DNA of 64,000 nucleotides from SAR324 cluster bacterium REDSEA-S27_B3 (GCA_001627865.1 LUQO01000004.1:158816-222815); one strand, 5' to 3'. Positions 36,215-45,495 are shown, counted from the first letter of the stretch. The notes: generated by a model from the sequence alone, not told the origin. Numbers and translations: made by a program.

Positions 36215-38443
36215 TTAATCACGTTTTTGGGTCTGTTCCAGCAATTTCCAGCGAATAATGGGGATTTGTTTGAGGATTTCAATATCTGTGATGTTATAGA
36301 CTTTTACACGTGTAGTTGCTTTTGCGAGACTTTTTCTGGATGTGTTTGAGATCATTTTCTCGCCTCCCCAAAAATCACCTTTTCCAACAACATGTTTTCT
36401 TCCGGATTTTTCATCTTGCTGTGAGCTGAGCTCCACTTTCCCTTCGTGAACAAGCATTAACCCTTCATAATCTATTTTCTCTCCTTTTGAGAAATTTTGA
36501 AGTGTCATATTTTGCGCAATTTGACTTTGGACAGGAGATGAAATTGATTCTCCAAATAACCATGTCTGCTGCAAAAATTCGGTGATTTCATGTGTTTTTT
36601 GCAGCTGTTCTATTAGATTGTTACGATGCACAAACTCTTTGAATAAAATTGCGGGTATCTTGAGAGTTTCAATATGACTTAGGGCTCGGTAAGTTCCACT
36701 GCTTTTAAGTCCAAACAGAACCGCCAGATCTCCTATTAATGTACCGCTTGATAACAGGTATCTTGTTTTTTCTTCTGTAGAAAGGAATTCCGCGACACCT
36801 GTAAGCACCAGACAGGCATGATTCGGAATTTCCTGATCCTTCAGCAAAACTGTTCCGGGACTGATTAATTCCCGTTTACAATTCAGCAGCATGTGGATTT
36901 CACCGTCTTCAACATTTGGATAATATCCCTGTAGATATGCTCCTCCGAATTCAAGCGGATAATCTTCATGACCTTCAATCAAAACATCGGCGCTGCCGAA
37001 AGTGACGCCACAACCAATCAACAGCTCGTCATGAGTCAACTTGTGCGCGGTATGGGCTAAAATGATTTTCTCAGATTTGTCATCCTTGAAATCCTCAGCC
37101 TTGCCGTGAATAATTCCACCTCCGATATCAATTTTCTTGACTTGCACGGGACTCAGATAATCTTCCCAGACTTTATTCTTTAATTTCTTGCTTATTCCCG
37201 GCTCTTTCTTATTTTCCTGGAGCATCTTTTTCAATACATCATGAGAAGCCACGTCTGCTAAATGTGCGTATGTGGCATATCCCTCTTCCCATAGTGTCCG
37301 GAAGAACAATATATTTGTTTCAACCGGATGCGGGGAAAATACTGGCTTTACCTCCAGCCCATCAATGTTGTTCCATTCATCAAACTCCAGATCACAAACT
37401 TCGAAATATTCTTCAAATGTACTTTCCTTGATAGACATAAGTGAGGACAGCTTCTTTGTAACAGTGGCACGCACCATCTGGGTGGAGTAGTACTTTATCC
37501 GGTGATTTGTATGGATAAGGGTAGTGAGACCGGCAAAATGATCATCATGTGCGTGAGTTTGAAAAATTCCCTCCACTTCATTCACATCAACTCCAATGGC
37601 ATTCAAGGTATGCGAAATGTTCGGACCAACATCGATCAGAAAGATTTTCCCCTGAAAACATATAACACTGGCCATGCATGGACGATTAATATCCCAGCCG
37701 TCTCCTTCACCGGTATGAACGATGGAGAAATATTCACGCTTGAAATGATGGTTCTCCAGTTGATAGGGTGTTTCATATTTTTCATTTTTCCCCAGGCTCA
37801 AGTCAACTTCTACTCGCTCACCTTTGTAAACAAAATCATAGCAGTTTGTTTTCTTTCTGACGACCTTTACTCCGTTCAGGACTTCCACGGGCTGATGACC
37901 AACTATTACGGAATGCAGCAGGTCACTACTTGGACGTATTTCCCCAAAGGCAAAGAACAGTTTTATACGCATCATCTCTTCTGCCTGTTTCTGAGGTATG
38001 CCCGCGGCGAGGATGTCTTCAAGACTAGTCAAACCATAGTTCCCCCGGTAAATGTAATTCATTTGTGCGTTAACCACGTTTTCGTGTCCTATAAGCAACG
38101 GTTTAGCACCGGTATTGTTGGGATGATTGGGCAGCAGCATACCCTGTCGATAAAGCATCTGAAGTACCGGGAACTCTGCTAAATTAGCAAAGTCACCTTT
38201 CTGTACGCTCAGGTCGGAAAGTAGAATAGCATTTGGTCCGGTTTCATTAGTAATTGTTCCATGTGTATGATGGTTCGGACCTGATTCAGAATCTGTTTCT
38301 ATTATATAGTCATGTATCTTGCCGGCTTTCATCAAGTGTTTTACGCTGTCAGCAGGACAACCGCAGAGGACATATAATTCTGCTTCCGGTACTTCCAGCC
38401 AGTAAACACCGGTCGAGATTTTTGTTTTGGAAATTTTGGTCAT
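36215..38443 (-). CDS. MBL-fold hydrolase fused to cyclic-nucleotide-binding domains
   Basis: A 742-residue soluble protein from the ATG at 38443; a GTG at 38461 is an alternative start. Residues 1-230 form a domain I cannot assign, rich in His/Asn (SGPNHHTHGT). About 235-500 is a metallo-beta-lactamase fold with THAHDDH at 296-302, a later HPVETN strand and an AHLADVASH segment. About 505-740 contains two CRP-like cyclic-nucleotide-binding modules (ELISPGTVLLKDQEIP; the LMLVHEGKVEL roll) with no HTH. It may be a cNMP-controlled hydrolase or redox/nucleotide sensor. It is the last gene of the pheT-dgkA-moaD run. Confidence 0.82.
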   Translation of the reverse strand: MTKISKTKISTGVYWLEVPEAELYVLCGCPADSVKHLMKAGKIHDYIIETDSESGPNHHTHGTITNETGPNAILLSDLSVQKGDFANLAEFPVLQMLYRQGMLLPNHPNNTGAKPLLIGHENVVNAQMNYIYRGNYGLTSLEDILAAGIPQKQAEEMMRIKLFFAFGEIRPSSDLLHSVIVGHQPVEVLNGVKVVRKKTNCYDFVYKGERVEVDLSLGKNEKYETPYQLENHHFKREYFSIVHTGEGDGWDINRPCMASVICFQGKIFLIDVGPNISHTLNAIGVDVNEVEGIFQTHAHDDHFAGLTTLIHTNHRIKYYSTQMVRATVTKKLSSLMSIKESTFEEYFEVCDLEFDEWNNIDGLEVKPVFSPHPVETNILFFRTLWEEGYATYAHLADVASHDVLKKMLQENKKEPGISKKLKNKVWEDYLSPVQVKKIDIGGGIIHGKAEDFKDDKSEKIILAHTAHKLTHDELLIGCGVTFGSADVLIEGHEDYPLEFGGAYLQGYYPNVEDGEIHMLLNCKRELISPGTVLLKDQEIPNHACLVLTGVAEFLSTEEKTRYLLSSGTLIGDLAVLFGLKSSGTYRALSHIETLKIPAILFKEFVHRNNLIEQLQKTHEITEFLQQTWLFGESISSPVQSQIAQNMTLQNFSKGEKIDYEGLMLVHEGKVELSSQQDEKSGRKHVVGKGDFWGGEKMISNTSRKSLAKATTRVKVYNITDIEILKQIPIIRWKLLEQTQKRD

Positions 38444-38489
38444 TGCGGTATTCACAAACACCCGTCGTTAATTATGGATTAACGGTTGG

Positions 38490-38735
38490 TTATCCTCCGC
38501 TGACTGGAGGAATCAAACAATATTCGGCTCCATCAGTAAGAACAGATTGTTTGCTTACATACTCATCCTGATGAGCCAGACGAGTTGATTTTAAAACAGG
38601 TGCAGCCTGTGGATATTTTATTGAGAGTTGTTCAATAACCTGTTCCGCGGTGCAGCCTTGCGGGACTTCAAGCAAAATAGGCTCCTCAGAAATTGTTTCC
38701 TGCAGCACTGCATAAAAAACCAGAGTGATTTCCAC
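38490..38735 (-). CDS. moaD: Molybdopterin synthase sulfur carrier MoaD (ThiS family)
   Basis: A ubiquitin-fold sulfur carrier of 81 residues ending in CLIPPVSGG; the terminal Gly-Gly is adenylated and thiocarboxylated before sulfur transfer to precursor Z by MoaE. The N-terminal strand MEITLVFYAVLQE and the helix TAEQVIEQLSIKYP are as expected. It is separated by 4 nt from dgkA upstream and 46 nt from the MBL/cNMP gene downstream. moaC is 20 kb away. No moaE is visible. Confidence 0.9.
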   Translation of the reverse strand: MEITLVFYAVLQETISEEPILLEVPQGCTAEQVIEQLSIKYPQAAPVLKSTRLAHQDEYVSKQSVLTDGAEYCLIPPVSGG

Positions 38736-38739
38736 AAAT

Positions 38740-39105
38740 CTATGAAATATTGGAAATTAAGTCAAACAAAACTATCCCCCAGATAACTATGAGGTTTATG
38801 GATGCCATAAAAACCGCGGCGCTCCCTGCATCCTTTGCTTTAGCAGAAAGCGGGTGGTGTTCTGTGGAAATCCTGTTCACCGCTGCTTCAACAGCAGTAT
38901 TAAGCAATTCCACAATCAGTACAAGCAATACGGATCCAATCAGTAAAATTCGCACAATCAATGAAACAGGCAAAAGCACGGCAACAGGAATCAAAATTAC
39001 TGCAACAGCTAATTCAATGCGGAAGGCAGTTTCATCATACAGTGTGTTTCGCAAGCCCTGCAAGCTGTAACCAAAGGCTTTCCACAAGTGAAGCAAAGCA
39101 TTCAT
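38740..39105 (-). CDS. dgkA: Diacylglycerol kinase
   Basis: A small trimeric integral-membrane kinase that phosphorylates diacylglycerol to phosphatidic acid in the inner membrane. The 121 residues contain three hydrophobic helices and the signature ELLNTAVEAAVNRIS followed by KDAGSAAVFMA. An amphipathic N-terminal helix precedes them. It is sandwiched between pheT (10 nt) and moaD (4 nt), so it is almost certainly in the same transcript. Confidence 0.93.
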   Translation of the reverse strand: MNALLHLWKAFGYSLQGLRNTLYDETAFRIELAVAVILIPVAVLLPVSLIVRILLIGSVLLVLIVELLNTAVEAAVNRISTEHHPLSAKAKDAGSAAVFMASINLIVIWGIVLFDLISNIS

Positions 39106-39115
39106 TTTGCCGGTC

Positions 39116-41593
39116 TTATGCCCTTAAAGTTGCCTGAAATTCATGTTCCAGACGCCTGATAATTTTATTCCTGATCTTCCCTACCTCATAATCGGTAAGT
39201 GTTCTATCTGATGCCTGAAAAGTAAGGGAATAAGCCAGACTGCGTTTCCCTTCATCAAACTGTTCTCCTTCATATACGTCAAAGAGAATCGCGTTTTTCA
39301 GCAACGGTTTCCCTGTTTGAAGAATGACGGGTGTGACATTCTCAACAGGCAGACTTGCATCCATCACAAAAGCAATGTCCTCAAAGATGGGAGTGTAGTT
39401 GGATATCGACTGCATCTGGTGATTTTCAACTCCAAGCCTGATGATAAAGTCCAGGTCAAGTTCCGCGACACAGACAGGCTGTTCCGGAAGATTAAACTCA
39501 GCTCTAATTTTTGGATGTAATTCTCCTGCAAATCCCAAAACATTTCCATTTACCAAAATGTTTGCGCTGCGTCCTGGGTGGCAGGGCAATTCACGGGATT
39601 TTTTCCATTCAACACCTTCAATATGCAGAGATGTGAGAAAGTGCTCCAAAACACCTTTGAGGTCAAAAAAGTCATTGTGTCCCACTTCCTGTTCCAGCCA
39701 AGACTGAGTATTCCGGACTCCGCTCATTAATAAAGACAACCTCTGAGGTTCATCCGGAAGCATTTTCCCTTTTTGCGGATGAAACACACTGCCGACCTCG
39801 AATGTATTCACTTTACCTAAAAATCTCAGATTCGCGCGCGCGGTGATCAAGGCACCGGGCAGCAGTGAACGACGCAGGTGGCTTCGTTCCTGCGAAAGAG
39901 GATTTTTTATGGGAATAAAAATTTCTAAATCTACGTTTTTTTCCAGTCGCAAACGTGCTTCATCTAAGGGATCCATGATTGAGTAAGTAATAATTTCATC
40001 CATTCCGGAAGCAACAAGAATATCCCGGACACGCTCAGTTCCTTCCAGATTCTGATTGCCATGCTGCGGAGGCAGTTCATCTTTGAGCAGAGTTGGTGTC
40101 AGATTTTCGTAACCATAAACCCTGACAATTTCTTCAACAAGATCGGCAGGAATACGAATATCCATACGATGACTGGGAACTGCTATTTTTAAGATTTTCT
40201 TTCCGGATACTTTAAAATCAAGCGCGGTCAAAATTTTTGTAATCTGCTCACTGGAAATTTCGATGCCCAGCAGCCTCTCCACATATACAGGATCAAGTTC
40301 CAGAGTGATGGTATCTTTGCGGCGTGGATAAAGGTCTCCGGCAGTCTTTTCCAGTGTGCCGGAACCATATTCAACCATCAATTGCGCAGCACGAAGGGCT
40401 GCCCGAAGTGTACCTTCGGGATCAACCTGTTTACCGAACCGCTCACTTGCTTCGGTGCGAAGTTTGAGTACCTGAGCGGTACGCCGATTATTGAGAAATT
40501 CAAAATTTGCTGCTTCAAGTATAATATTGGTTGTCGCGTCAGTCACCTCTGAATCCCCTCCACCCATCACACCGCCAATCCCAATATGTCCCGCGGCATC
40601 AGTGATCATCAGCATATCATCATCAAGTTTGCGTTCAACATCGTCCAGAGTGAGCAGCGTTTCACCTTTTATTGCGCGGCGAATGATAATTTTCGGTTTC
40701 CCTCCATTTGCCCGCTTTATAAGTTTATCGTAATCAAAGGCATGTAACGGCTGTCCCAGTTCCATCATCACATAATTGGTTATGTCAACAATGTTATTGA
40801 TGGGGCGCATCCCAACTCGTAGCAGCCGCTGCTGCATCCAGAATGGTGAGGGAGCAATTTTAACATCACGTATTAATAAGGCAGAATAGCGTGAACAGAT
40901 ATCTGAGTCTTTTATTCCCAGATCAACAAACGGCGGTTGTTCGAGGACTTCCAATTGTGAGACATCAGGGATAACACTCTGATCTAAAGTCTCTTCTGTC
41001 AGTGCGGCAACTTCACGGCCTATTCCCAGAATGGAAAGCAAATGGCTGAATCCGCCTTTTATATCAAAATGCAAGATTACATCACCTAAATATTCCTGCA
41101 GCAAAGTTCCTACTGGTGCATCTTCAGGAAGTATCAGGATGCCCTCGTGGTCTTCACTGAGTCCTAATTCAAGCTCCGAGCAGAGCATTCCTTCTGATTC
41201 GATTCCTCTTATTTTGGCAGGTTTGAGTTTTTTCAGAGGAAGATCATCATGATGTGCATCAATAAGCATGGCTCCCGAAAGGGCCAGGGCAACTTTTGGA
41301 GCCAGCCGTGGGAGAGATCCTTCCATTTCCCTGATGTTTGGTGCTCCAGTAACAATTGTAATGGGTTTGTCTGCGCCAAATTCCACATCCACCAGATTCA
41401 AAGCGTCAGCATTAGGATGCTTTCGAACCTCCCTGATTTGACCTACAACACAATATTCACCCCAGTTATCGCCGATTTTTTCTATTGTTTCAACTTCAAG
41501 CCCTGCGTTTGTAAGGCGGTCTGCCAGCTGGTCAGGGGTAATGTTAATTGAAACAAAATCCCTGAGCCAGCTCAAGGGTGCTTGTATTGCCAT
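39116..41593 (-). CDS. pheT: Phenylalanine--tRNA ligase beta subunit
   Basis: The non-catalytic and editing subunit of the alpha2-beta2 phenylalanyl-tRNA synthetase. The 825 residues are full length. An N-terminal tRNA-binding OB domain (YCVVGQIREVRKHPNAD) is followed by B1/B5 and B3/B4 editing domains (RRGTAQVL-like region near residues 360-370), the catalytic-like domain (EVGSVFHPQ), and a C-terminal FDX-ACB domain (DYTPIFEDIAFV; SLAYSLTFQASDRTL). No pheS lies upstream; instead there is a 218-nt gap and then the mosaic island. The pheS gene must be elsewhere. It heads the pheT-dgkA-moaD-MBL run. Confidence 0.95.
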   Translation of the reverse strand: MAIQAPLSWLRDFVSINITPDQLADRLTNAGLEVETIEKIGDNWGEYCVVGQIREVRKHPNADALNLVDVEFGADKPITIVTGAPNIREMEGSLPRLAPKVALALSGAMLIDAHHDDLPLKKLKPAKIRGIESEGMLCSELELGLSEDHEGILILPEDAPVGTLLQEYLGDVILHFDIKGGFSHLLSILGIGREVAALTEETLDQSVIPDVSQLEVLEQPPFVDLGIKDSDICSRYSALLIRDVKIAPSPFWMQQRLLRVGMRPINNIVDITNYVMMELGQPLHAFDYDKLIKRANGGKPKIIIRRAIKGETLLTLDDVERKLDDDMLMITDAAGHIGIGGVMGGGDSEVTDATTNIILEAANFEFLNNRRTAQVLKLRTEASERFGKQVDPEGTLRAALRAAQLMVEYGSGTLEKTAGDLYPRRKDTITLELDPVYVERLLGIEISSEQITKILTALDFKVSGKKILKIAVPSHRMDIRIPADLVEEIVRVYGYENLTPTLLKDELPPQHGNQNLEGTERVRDILVASGMDEIITYSIMDPLDEARLRLEKNVDLEIFIPIKNPLSQERSHLRRSLLPGALITARANLRFLGKVNTFEVGSVFHPQKGKMLPDEPQRLSLLMSGVRNTQSWLEQEVGHNDFFDLKGVLEHFLTSLHIEGVEWKKSRELPCHPGRSANILVNGNVLGFAGELHPKIRAEFNLPEQPVCVAELDLDFIIRLGVENHQMQSISNYTPIFEDIAFVMDASLPVENVTPVILQTGKPLLKNAILFDVYEGEQFDEGKRSLAYSLTFQASDRTLTDYEVGKIRNKIIRRLEHEFQATLRA

Positions 41594-41762
41594 ATTTTTC
41601 CTGAAAAATGTTTGTGACTATAGGTTATTATTTAATTTACTGAAAAAATTTTTCTGTATCATAATCAAAGTTTGATTATGCTTTGACCTAACAAAAACAA
41701 CTAATACTATGTAATAATAGGATATATTCAGTTTCACTTACTTTTGTTTTTTGTTACTATTG

Positions 41763-41782
41763 ATTCTTCACATTCAGACACC
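41763..41782 (+). repeat. Left direct repeat of the 41.76-44.03 kb island
   Basis: ATTCTTCACATTCAGACACC, matching 18 of 20 bases with the copy at 44008-44027 in the same orientation. The pair encloses the AT-rich phosphatase and the MFS transporter. Such repeats are left by site-specific integration or by recombination between dispersed elements; no integrase is present. Confidence 0.55.
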
Positions 41783-41811
41783 CTCAAAGAATAATCCCCA
41801 CATTCAAGGTA

Positions 41812-42417
41812 TTATAAAAAATCTAATTTATATGGATGACAATGATACAAATTGTATGTTTCATCACCACAATTCTGGAATAGTAGTTCTTTCAAAAAAT
41901 TATTATGACTTATAATTACTATGTTTTTATCATTTTCATTCATTATAGTTTTTTTAATTCCTTCAATTCTTTCTTTTAATTCTTCAATCTTTTCATATCT
42001 ATCTGCTCTCCACATTTGATCTTCATCAGAATCTAAAAGTGAAAAATCAACTTTTTTAAATTTCTCTTCTAGTTCAATTCTATTTCTCCTCTTATTACAT
42101 ATTTCAATTCCTTGTGGGAATTCTTTTATTTTATCTAGAGCAGCAATTCTTACTTTTTGATTATTTTCAAAAATATATTCTGCTGTTTGAAGAGTTCTTG
42201 TCAAAGGTGAAACAAATACTATATCGATATTCTTCAATTGTTTTGAAGAACTTCCTAATTGCTTTGCTTGAATTATTCCTTCTTCTACAAGCGGAGAATC
42301 GTAAGATTCCTTTAAAAATAATGCTTTCTCACCGATTTTATCAATTAAAACATTGTGAAATGCTTTTCCGTGTCTTATACAAAGAATATTTTTCAATTTA
42401 TTACTTGATTTGAACAA
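41812..42417 (-). CDS. Histidine phosphatase (phosphoglycerate-mutase-like), eukaryote-type
   Basis: A phosphohistidine hydrolase of about 201 residues. The catalytic LCIRHGKAFHN carries the RHG motif, SPLTRTLQT gives the second Arg, and VIISHNNFL the second His. The FSLLDSDEDQMW segment and its surroundings resemble plant and other eukaryotic phosphoglycerate-mutase-like proteins more than bacterial GpmB/CobC. The start is a TTG; no ATG is available. Sample lines are roughly 17-28% G+C, much lower than the neighbouring MFS gene, pointing to recent transfer, possibly from an algal or viral source. Substrate unknown. Confidence 0.8.
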   Translation of the reverse strand: MFKSSNKLKNILCIRHGKAFHNVLIDKIGEKALFLKESYDSPLVEEGIIQAKQLGSSSKQLKNIDIVFVSPLTRTLQTAEYIFENNQKVRIAALDKIKEFPQGIEICNKRRNRIELEEKFKKVDFSLLDSDEDQMWRADRYEKIEELKERIEGIKKTIMNENDKNIVIISHNNFLKELLFQNCGDETYNLYHCHPYKLDFL

Positions 42418-42696
42418 GTAAACTTGTGATAAAAGACTAAAATAACTATAAAAACTATGACTATAATAGTTTCAGAAAGAAACTGCCTCAAGTTAAATTA
42501 ACCGATTTCTGATACATATATGATTCTCCAATACTAACCAGTCAAGAAACATAATGAGACAACTATTCATTATCTTCCCAATCCTTCTTCTTTCTCACCA
42601 TCATTTTGGTAAGTTATATAAAATTACAAATGTAAGTCAATTTGCTCTCCAAATTATTAAGGAGAGGAAGTTCTGTATTTGATTTAGAAGAAAATC

Positions 42697-43893
42697 TTGT
42701 CCAAATTAACCTCAAACAAACTCACTCTTTCCGCTTGCTGTGTCACGCACGGAATGCACGACGGACTTTCATCCAGCGTATACGTGCTGCTACCTATATT
42801 AGCCCAACATTTCAGTCTTGGTTTCTCGCAAATTGGGTTGATTCGGGCCGTATACACAGGTGCGATGTGGCTTCTAGAGATTCCTGCTGGAATCCTTTCT
42901 GAACGTTTTGGGGAAAGACGGCTCTTGGTGCTTGGGATTATTGGATCAGGGATCGGTTTCTTCGCAGTATCCTTTACAGACGGTTACTACGGAGTTTTGC
43001 TGGCGTTGTTTGTTGCAGGTTGTGGAGCCGCTTTCCAACACTCTTTGTGTTCATCCCTAATCAGTCAATCTTTTGGAGAGCCTGAACGTCGCATCGCACT
43101 AGGGAGCTACAACGCAAGCGGGGATATCGGTAAATTGACATTCACATTGGTATCAAGCCTTCTGCTCGGTATTGGTGTCGGCTGGCAAACCATCACGCTG
43201 GGATATGGTGTGCTGGCCGTTACGGTTGCATTGACTATCTGGATTCTTCTCGGCGCAAAAAGTGCTGGAATATTGTCTGCAATTAAATTGAAAGAAATTG
43301 CAGGCAGCAACGGCTGGGGGATAAAGGATAGACTCGGTTTCACAAATTTGGCAGCCATCGTTTTTCTAGATAGTTTGATTCAGGACGGATTCCTCGTATT
43401 TATTACTTTCGTAATGATCGAAAAACAGGTTTCAACTGGACTAGTTGCATTCGCTGTGGCAGCAACTCTGAGTGGAGGTATCTGCGGCAAATTTGCAGGA
43501 GGTTTACTAGCAGCTCGAATAGGAGTGATCCGATCAATAGTTTTGTTTGAACTGCTAACCGCAATCGGAATCATGCTGGTTTTTTACGCACCGGGGAACA
43601 TTCCATTTTTTCTCCTACCACTGGTCGGTGTATTTCTGCAAGGTTCATCCTCCATTACATACGGCACGGTCAGTAATCTGGTCCATACAAATCAGCAATC
43701 ACGTGGGTTTTCAATTATATACACCATTGCTAACTCTGCTTCTTTTGTAGGTCCTGCCATTTTCGGCTTAATCATTGACTCTCTTGGCTTTAAGGTTATG
43801 ATGACGATAATGGCCACACTGGTTTTGGTTACATTGCCTCTATGTTATCTACTTAAATCGGCATTAGAGAGAATTCAATCTAGCATTAACTGA
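42697..43893 (+). CDS. Major facilitator superfamily transporter
   Basis: An inner-membrane transporter of 398 residues with about 12 hydrophobic segments. The loop 2-3 motif appears as GILSERFGERR, a good fit to the MFS G-x3-D/E-R-x-G pattern. The start is a TTG, with no strong ribosome site. The protein keeps a charged central loop (about residues 195-210). G+C in a sample line is about 47%, in contrast to the adjacent phosphatase. Substrate cannot be deduced. It lies between the two imperfect direct repeats. Confidence 0.88.
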   Translation: MSKLTSNKLTLSACCVTHGMHDGLSSSVYVLLPILAQHFSLGFSQIGLIRAVYTGAMWLLEIPAGILSERFGERRLLVLGIIGSGIGFFAVSFTDGYYGVLLALFVAGCGAAFQHSLCSSLISQSFGEPERRIALGSYNASGDIGKLTFTLVSSLLLGIGVGWQTITLGYGVLAVTVALTIWILLGAKSAGILSAIKLKEIAGSNGWGIKDRLGFTNLAAIVFLDSLIQDGFLVFITFVMIEKQVSTGLVAFAVAATLSGGICGKFAGGLLAARIGVIRSIVLFELLTAIGIMLVFYAPGNIPFFLLPLVGVFLQGSSSITYGTVSNLVHTNQQSRGFSIIYTIANSASFVGPAIFGLIIDSLGFKVMMTIMATLVLVTLPLCYLLKSALERIQSSIN

Positions 43894-44007
43894 ACAATAC
43901 AATTTACTAAAAAATCACAAAGTCATTATGAAAGGTAGCCTGCAATAGAGGATGCTGCAATTCCCATTGCAAACCAACCCATCATCTTCTGTGAGCAACT
44001 CCCACTA

Positions 44008-44027
44008 ATTCTTCAAAGTCAGACACC
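44008..44027 (+). repeat. Right direct repeat of the 41.76-44.03 kb island
   Basis: ATTCTTCAAAGTCAGACACC, 18/20 identical to 41763-41782. The inner GACACCT (44022-44028) is also inverted relative to AGGTGTC at 44081-44087 and 44093-44099, so the whole area looks like residue of a mobile or REP-like element. Confidence 0.55.
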
Positions 44028-44079
44028 TCCCTCTACAACTTAGCCAACTTATTCTATACAGGAATCATGATAGGGGATT

Positions 44080-44102
44080 TAGGTGTCCATATAGGTGTCC
44101 AT
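44080..44102 (+). repeat. Short tandem repeats in the 43894-44350 gap
   Basis: TAGGTGTCCAT occurs twice with a period of 12 (44080-44090, 44092-44102), and ATTCAGTA twice with a period of 10 (44113-44120, 44123-44130). The surrounding 457-nt gap contains no gene I can support; it includes the right island repeat and an AT-rich tract (44210-44300). Confidence 0.5.
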
Positions 44103-44350
44103 CAGCCATGATATTCAGTAGCATTCAGTAATACTTGATCAAATCAGTCCATATCCCTACCAAACCCATCAACAAAACTTGTTCTTGATTGTCCTTCTTT
44201 GTGGAAAAATTGTTACTATTTTGTTATTAATAATTTATAATACACAATTATATCAATATATTATCTATGCATAACATAAATAAAGTTTAATTATGAATTA
44301 ATAACAGAACATTCTCTGGAGAAATGGGGGGAAAACGCAAGACAGATCAG

Positions 44351-44782
44351 TTAACGAATCTGCTTGCATTTCATTCTAATATCCTTGAATTGAGCAGCTT
44401 TATGTTTCCAAATTTTTTTGGCGTTCATTTTTTTTGAGACAATGCCTTTTTCTTTGAGTTTTTTAAGATGCTTTCTTTCTCCGGGACTGAGAGGGAGATT
44501 TGTCCGCAATTTGACCCAGATGTTCTGAATGAGGAGCGCTTCCTGTTCAAGGGTCATTTCTGGACGTTTTTTTATTTTTCTGATTATTTTTTCAGCCTCA
44601 TTCCTGCACTTTGTCTTTTTATACTGTTTCATGAACAGTCGGTCTGTGGCATATTCCTGTGCTTCAACAGAATCTGTTCCTGAGAACATAAAAAGCATTA
44701 AACCGACGCATATGTATAAGCAGCAAAAGAAGTTAATCTTTTCCCTTTTTAGCTGTTTAAAATGAGTTTTCCTAATTGTCAT
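44351..44782 (-). CDS. Secreted Lys-rich hypothetical protein
   Basis: A 143-residue protein with a hydrophobic N-terminal signal (CVGLMLFMFSGTDSVEAQE, likely cleaved after VEA). The mature part is strongly basic (KKTKCRNEAEKIIRKIKKRP; LKKLKEKGIVSKKMNAKKIWKHK) and mostly helical with two cysteines. Export and high charge suggest a periplasmic nucleic-acid- or polyanion-binding protein, but this is inference. No family is recognised. Confidence 0.55.
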   Translation of the reverse strand: MTIRKTHFKQLKREKINFFCCLYICVGLMLFMFSGTDSVEAQEYATDRLFMKQYKKTKCRNEAEKIIRKIKKRPEMTLEQEALLIQNIWVKLRTNLPLSPGERKHLKKLKEKGIVSKKMNAKKIWKHKAAQFKDIRMKCKQIR

Positions 44783-45000
44783 GAATATAAGATTACCATT
44801 TTATACGTGCTCAAGTTTTCCTGATACATGCCGATGTATAGTGCAGCTTGAAAAGTTTATGGTACATGCCATTTTCATCAAGCAAATTTAACACCTTTAG
44901 CTGCGGTTATTATATACCACTGAAAAATAATTATTATTCAGATTAAACCGTGATTCAGAATTTTACTTCTTTTAACATGAATTTGGTGACAGGGGAACAA

Positions 45001-45225
45001 ATGACACAAACAGAAAAATTATCAGAAAAATTTAGCAATGCGGTAGGAGTTGATCTCAACAATCAATTTGAAAATCAGGTGTACGGTACAATCATGGAAT
45101 TGATAGAGTCGCTGGAAAATCAATTAATTGACAATGAGACTAAAGTTGACTATGCGACACATGTATTCGCTAAAGCGCTTGACGAAATGGTGGATTATCT
45201 GGAGTCGCCAAGTCTGCTGAACTGA
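45001..45225 (+). CDS. Small acidic hypothetical protein, 74 residues
   Basis: The ATG at 45001 has a good ribosome site (AGGGGA, 6 nt upstream). An upstream GTG at 44950 would add 17 residues but lacks one. The product is acidic and helical (MELIESLENQLIDNETKVDY). It has no signal peptide or motif that I recognise. It stands alone between divergent and convergent small genes. Confidence 0.6.
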   Translation: MTQTEKLSEKFSNAVGVDLNNQFENQVYGTIMELIESLENQLIDNETKVDYATHVFAKALDEMVDYLESPSLLN

Positions 45226-45279
45226 AAAGGATTTTTTCTTTATCCTTTTCAAGACTTTGCCTGGTAAGGATTCAGGCAT

Positions 45280-45474
45280 TTATTTCCTCAGGCTTTTAAG
45301 TGTCAACCGCAGGGAATCTGTCAGACTATCAAACTCCTCATCAGACATATTCTGAACTGCTTCAGTAATCTCCTTCATTTTCTTCTTGGTCCAGTCCTTT
45401 TTCTGTTCTCTCTTTTTCTCAGTACCCTCCCGTCTTAGTTTTTTTTCTCTTCCTCTGGAGCGTGATTTTACCAT
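45280..45474 (-). CDS. Small basic hypothetical protein, 64 residues
   Basis: The first 35 residues are almost all Lys, Arg and Glu (SRSRGREKKLRREGTEKKRE), followed by an acidic helix with DEEFDSLTDSLRLTLKSL. Such basic heads can bind nucleic acids. It is the third gene of a probable minus-strand run with the AlkA-type glycosylase and the 65-residue protein, 21 nt after the latter. No family is recognised. Confidence 0.5.
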   Translation of the reverse strand: MVKSRSRGREKKLRREGTEKKREQKKDWTKKKMKEITEAVQNMSDEEFDSLTDSLRLTLKSLRK

Positions 45475-45495
45475 TTTATCCTTTTCGGAGATAAT

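Noticed and set aside
42554..42682. 42-codon plus-strand frame MRQLFIIFPILLL...
   Set aside because: It has no ribosome site, sits in very AT-rich DNA and shows no support beyond an open frame.
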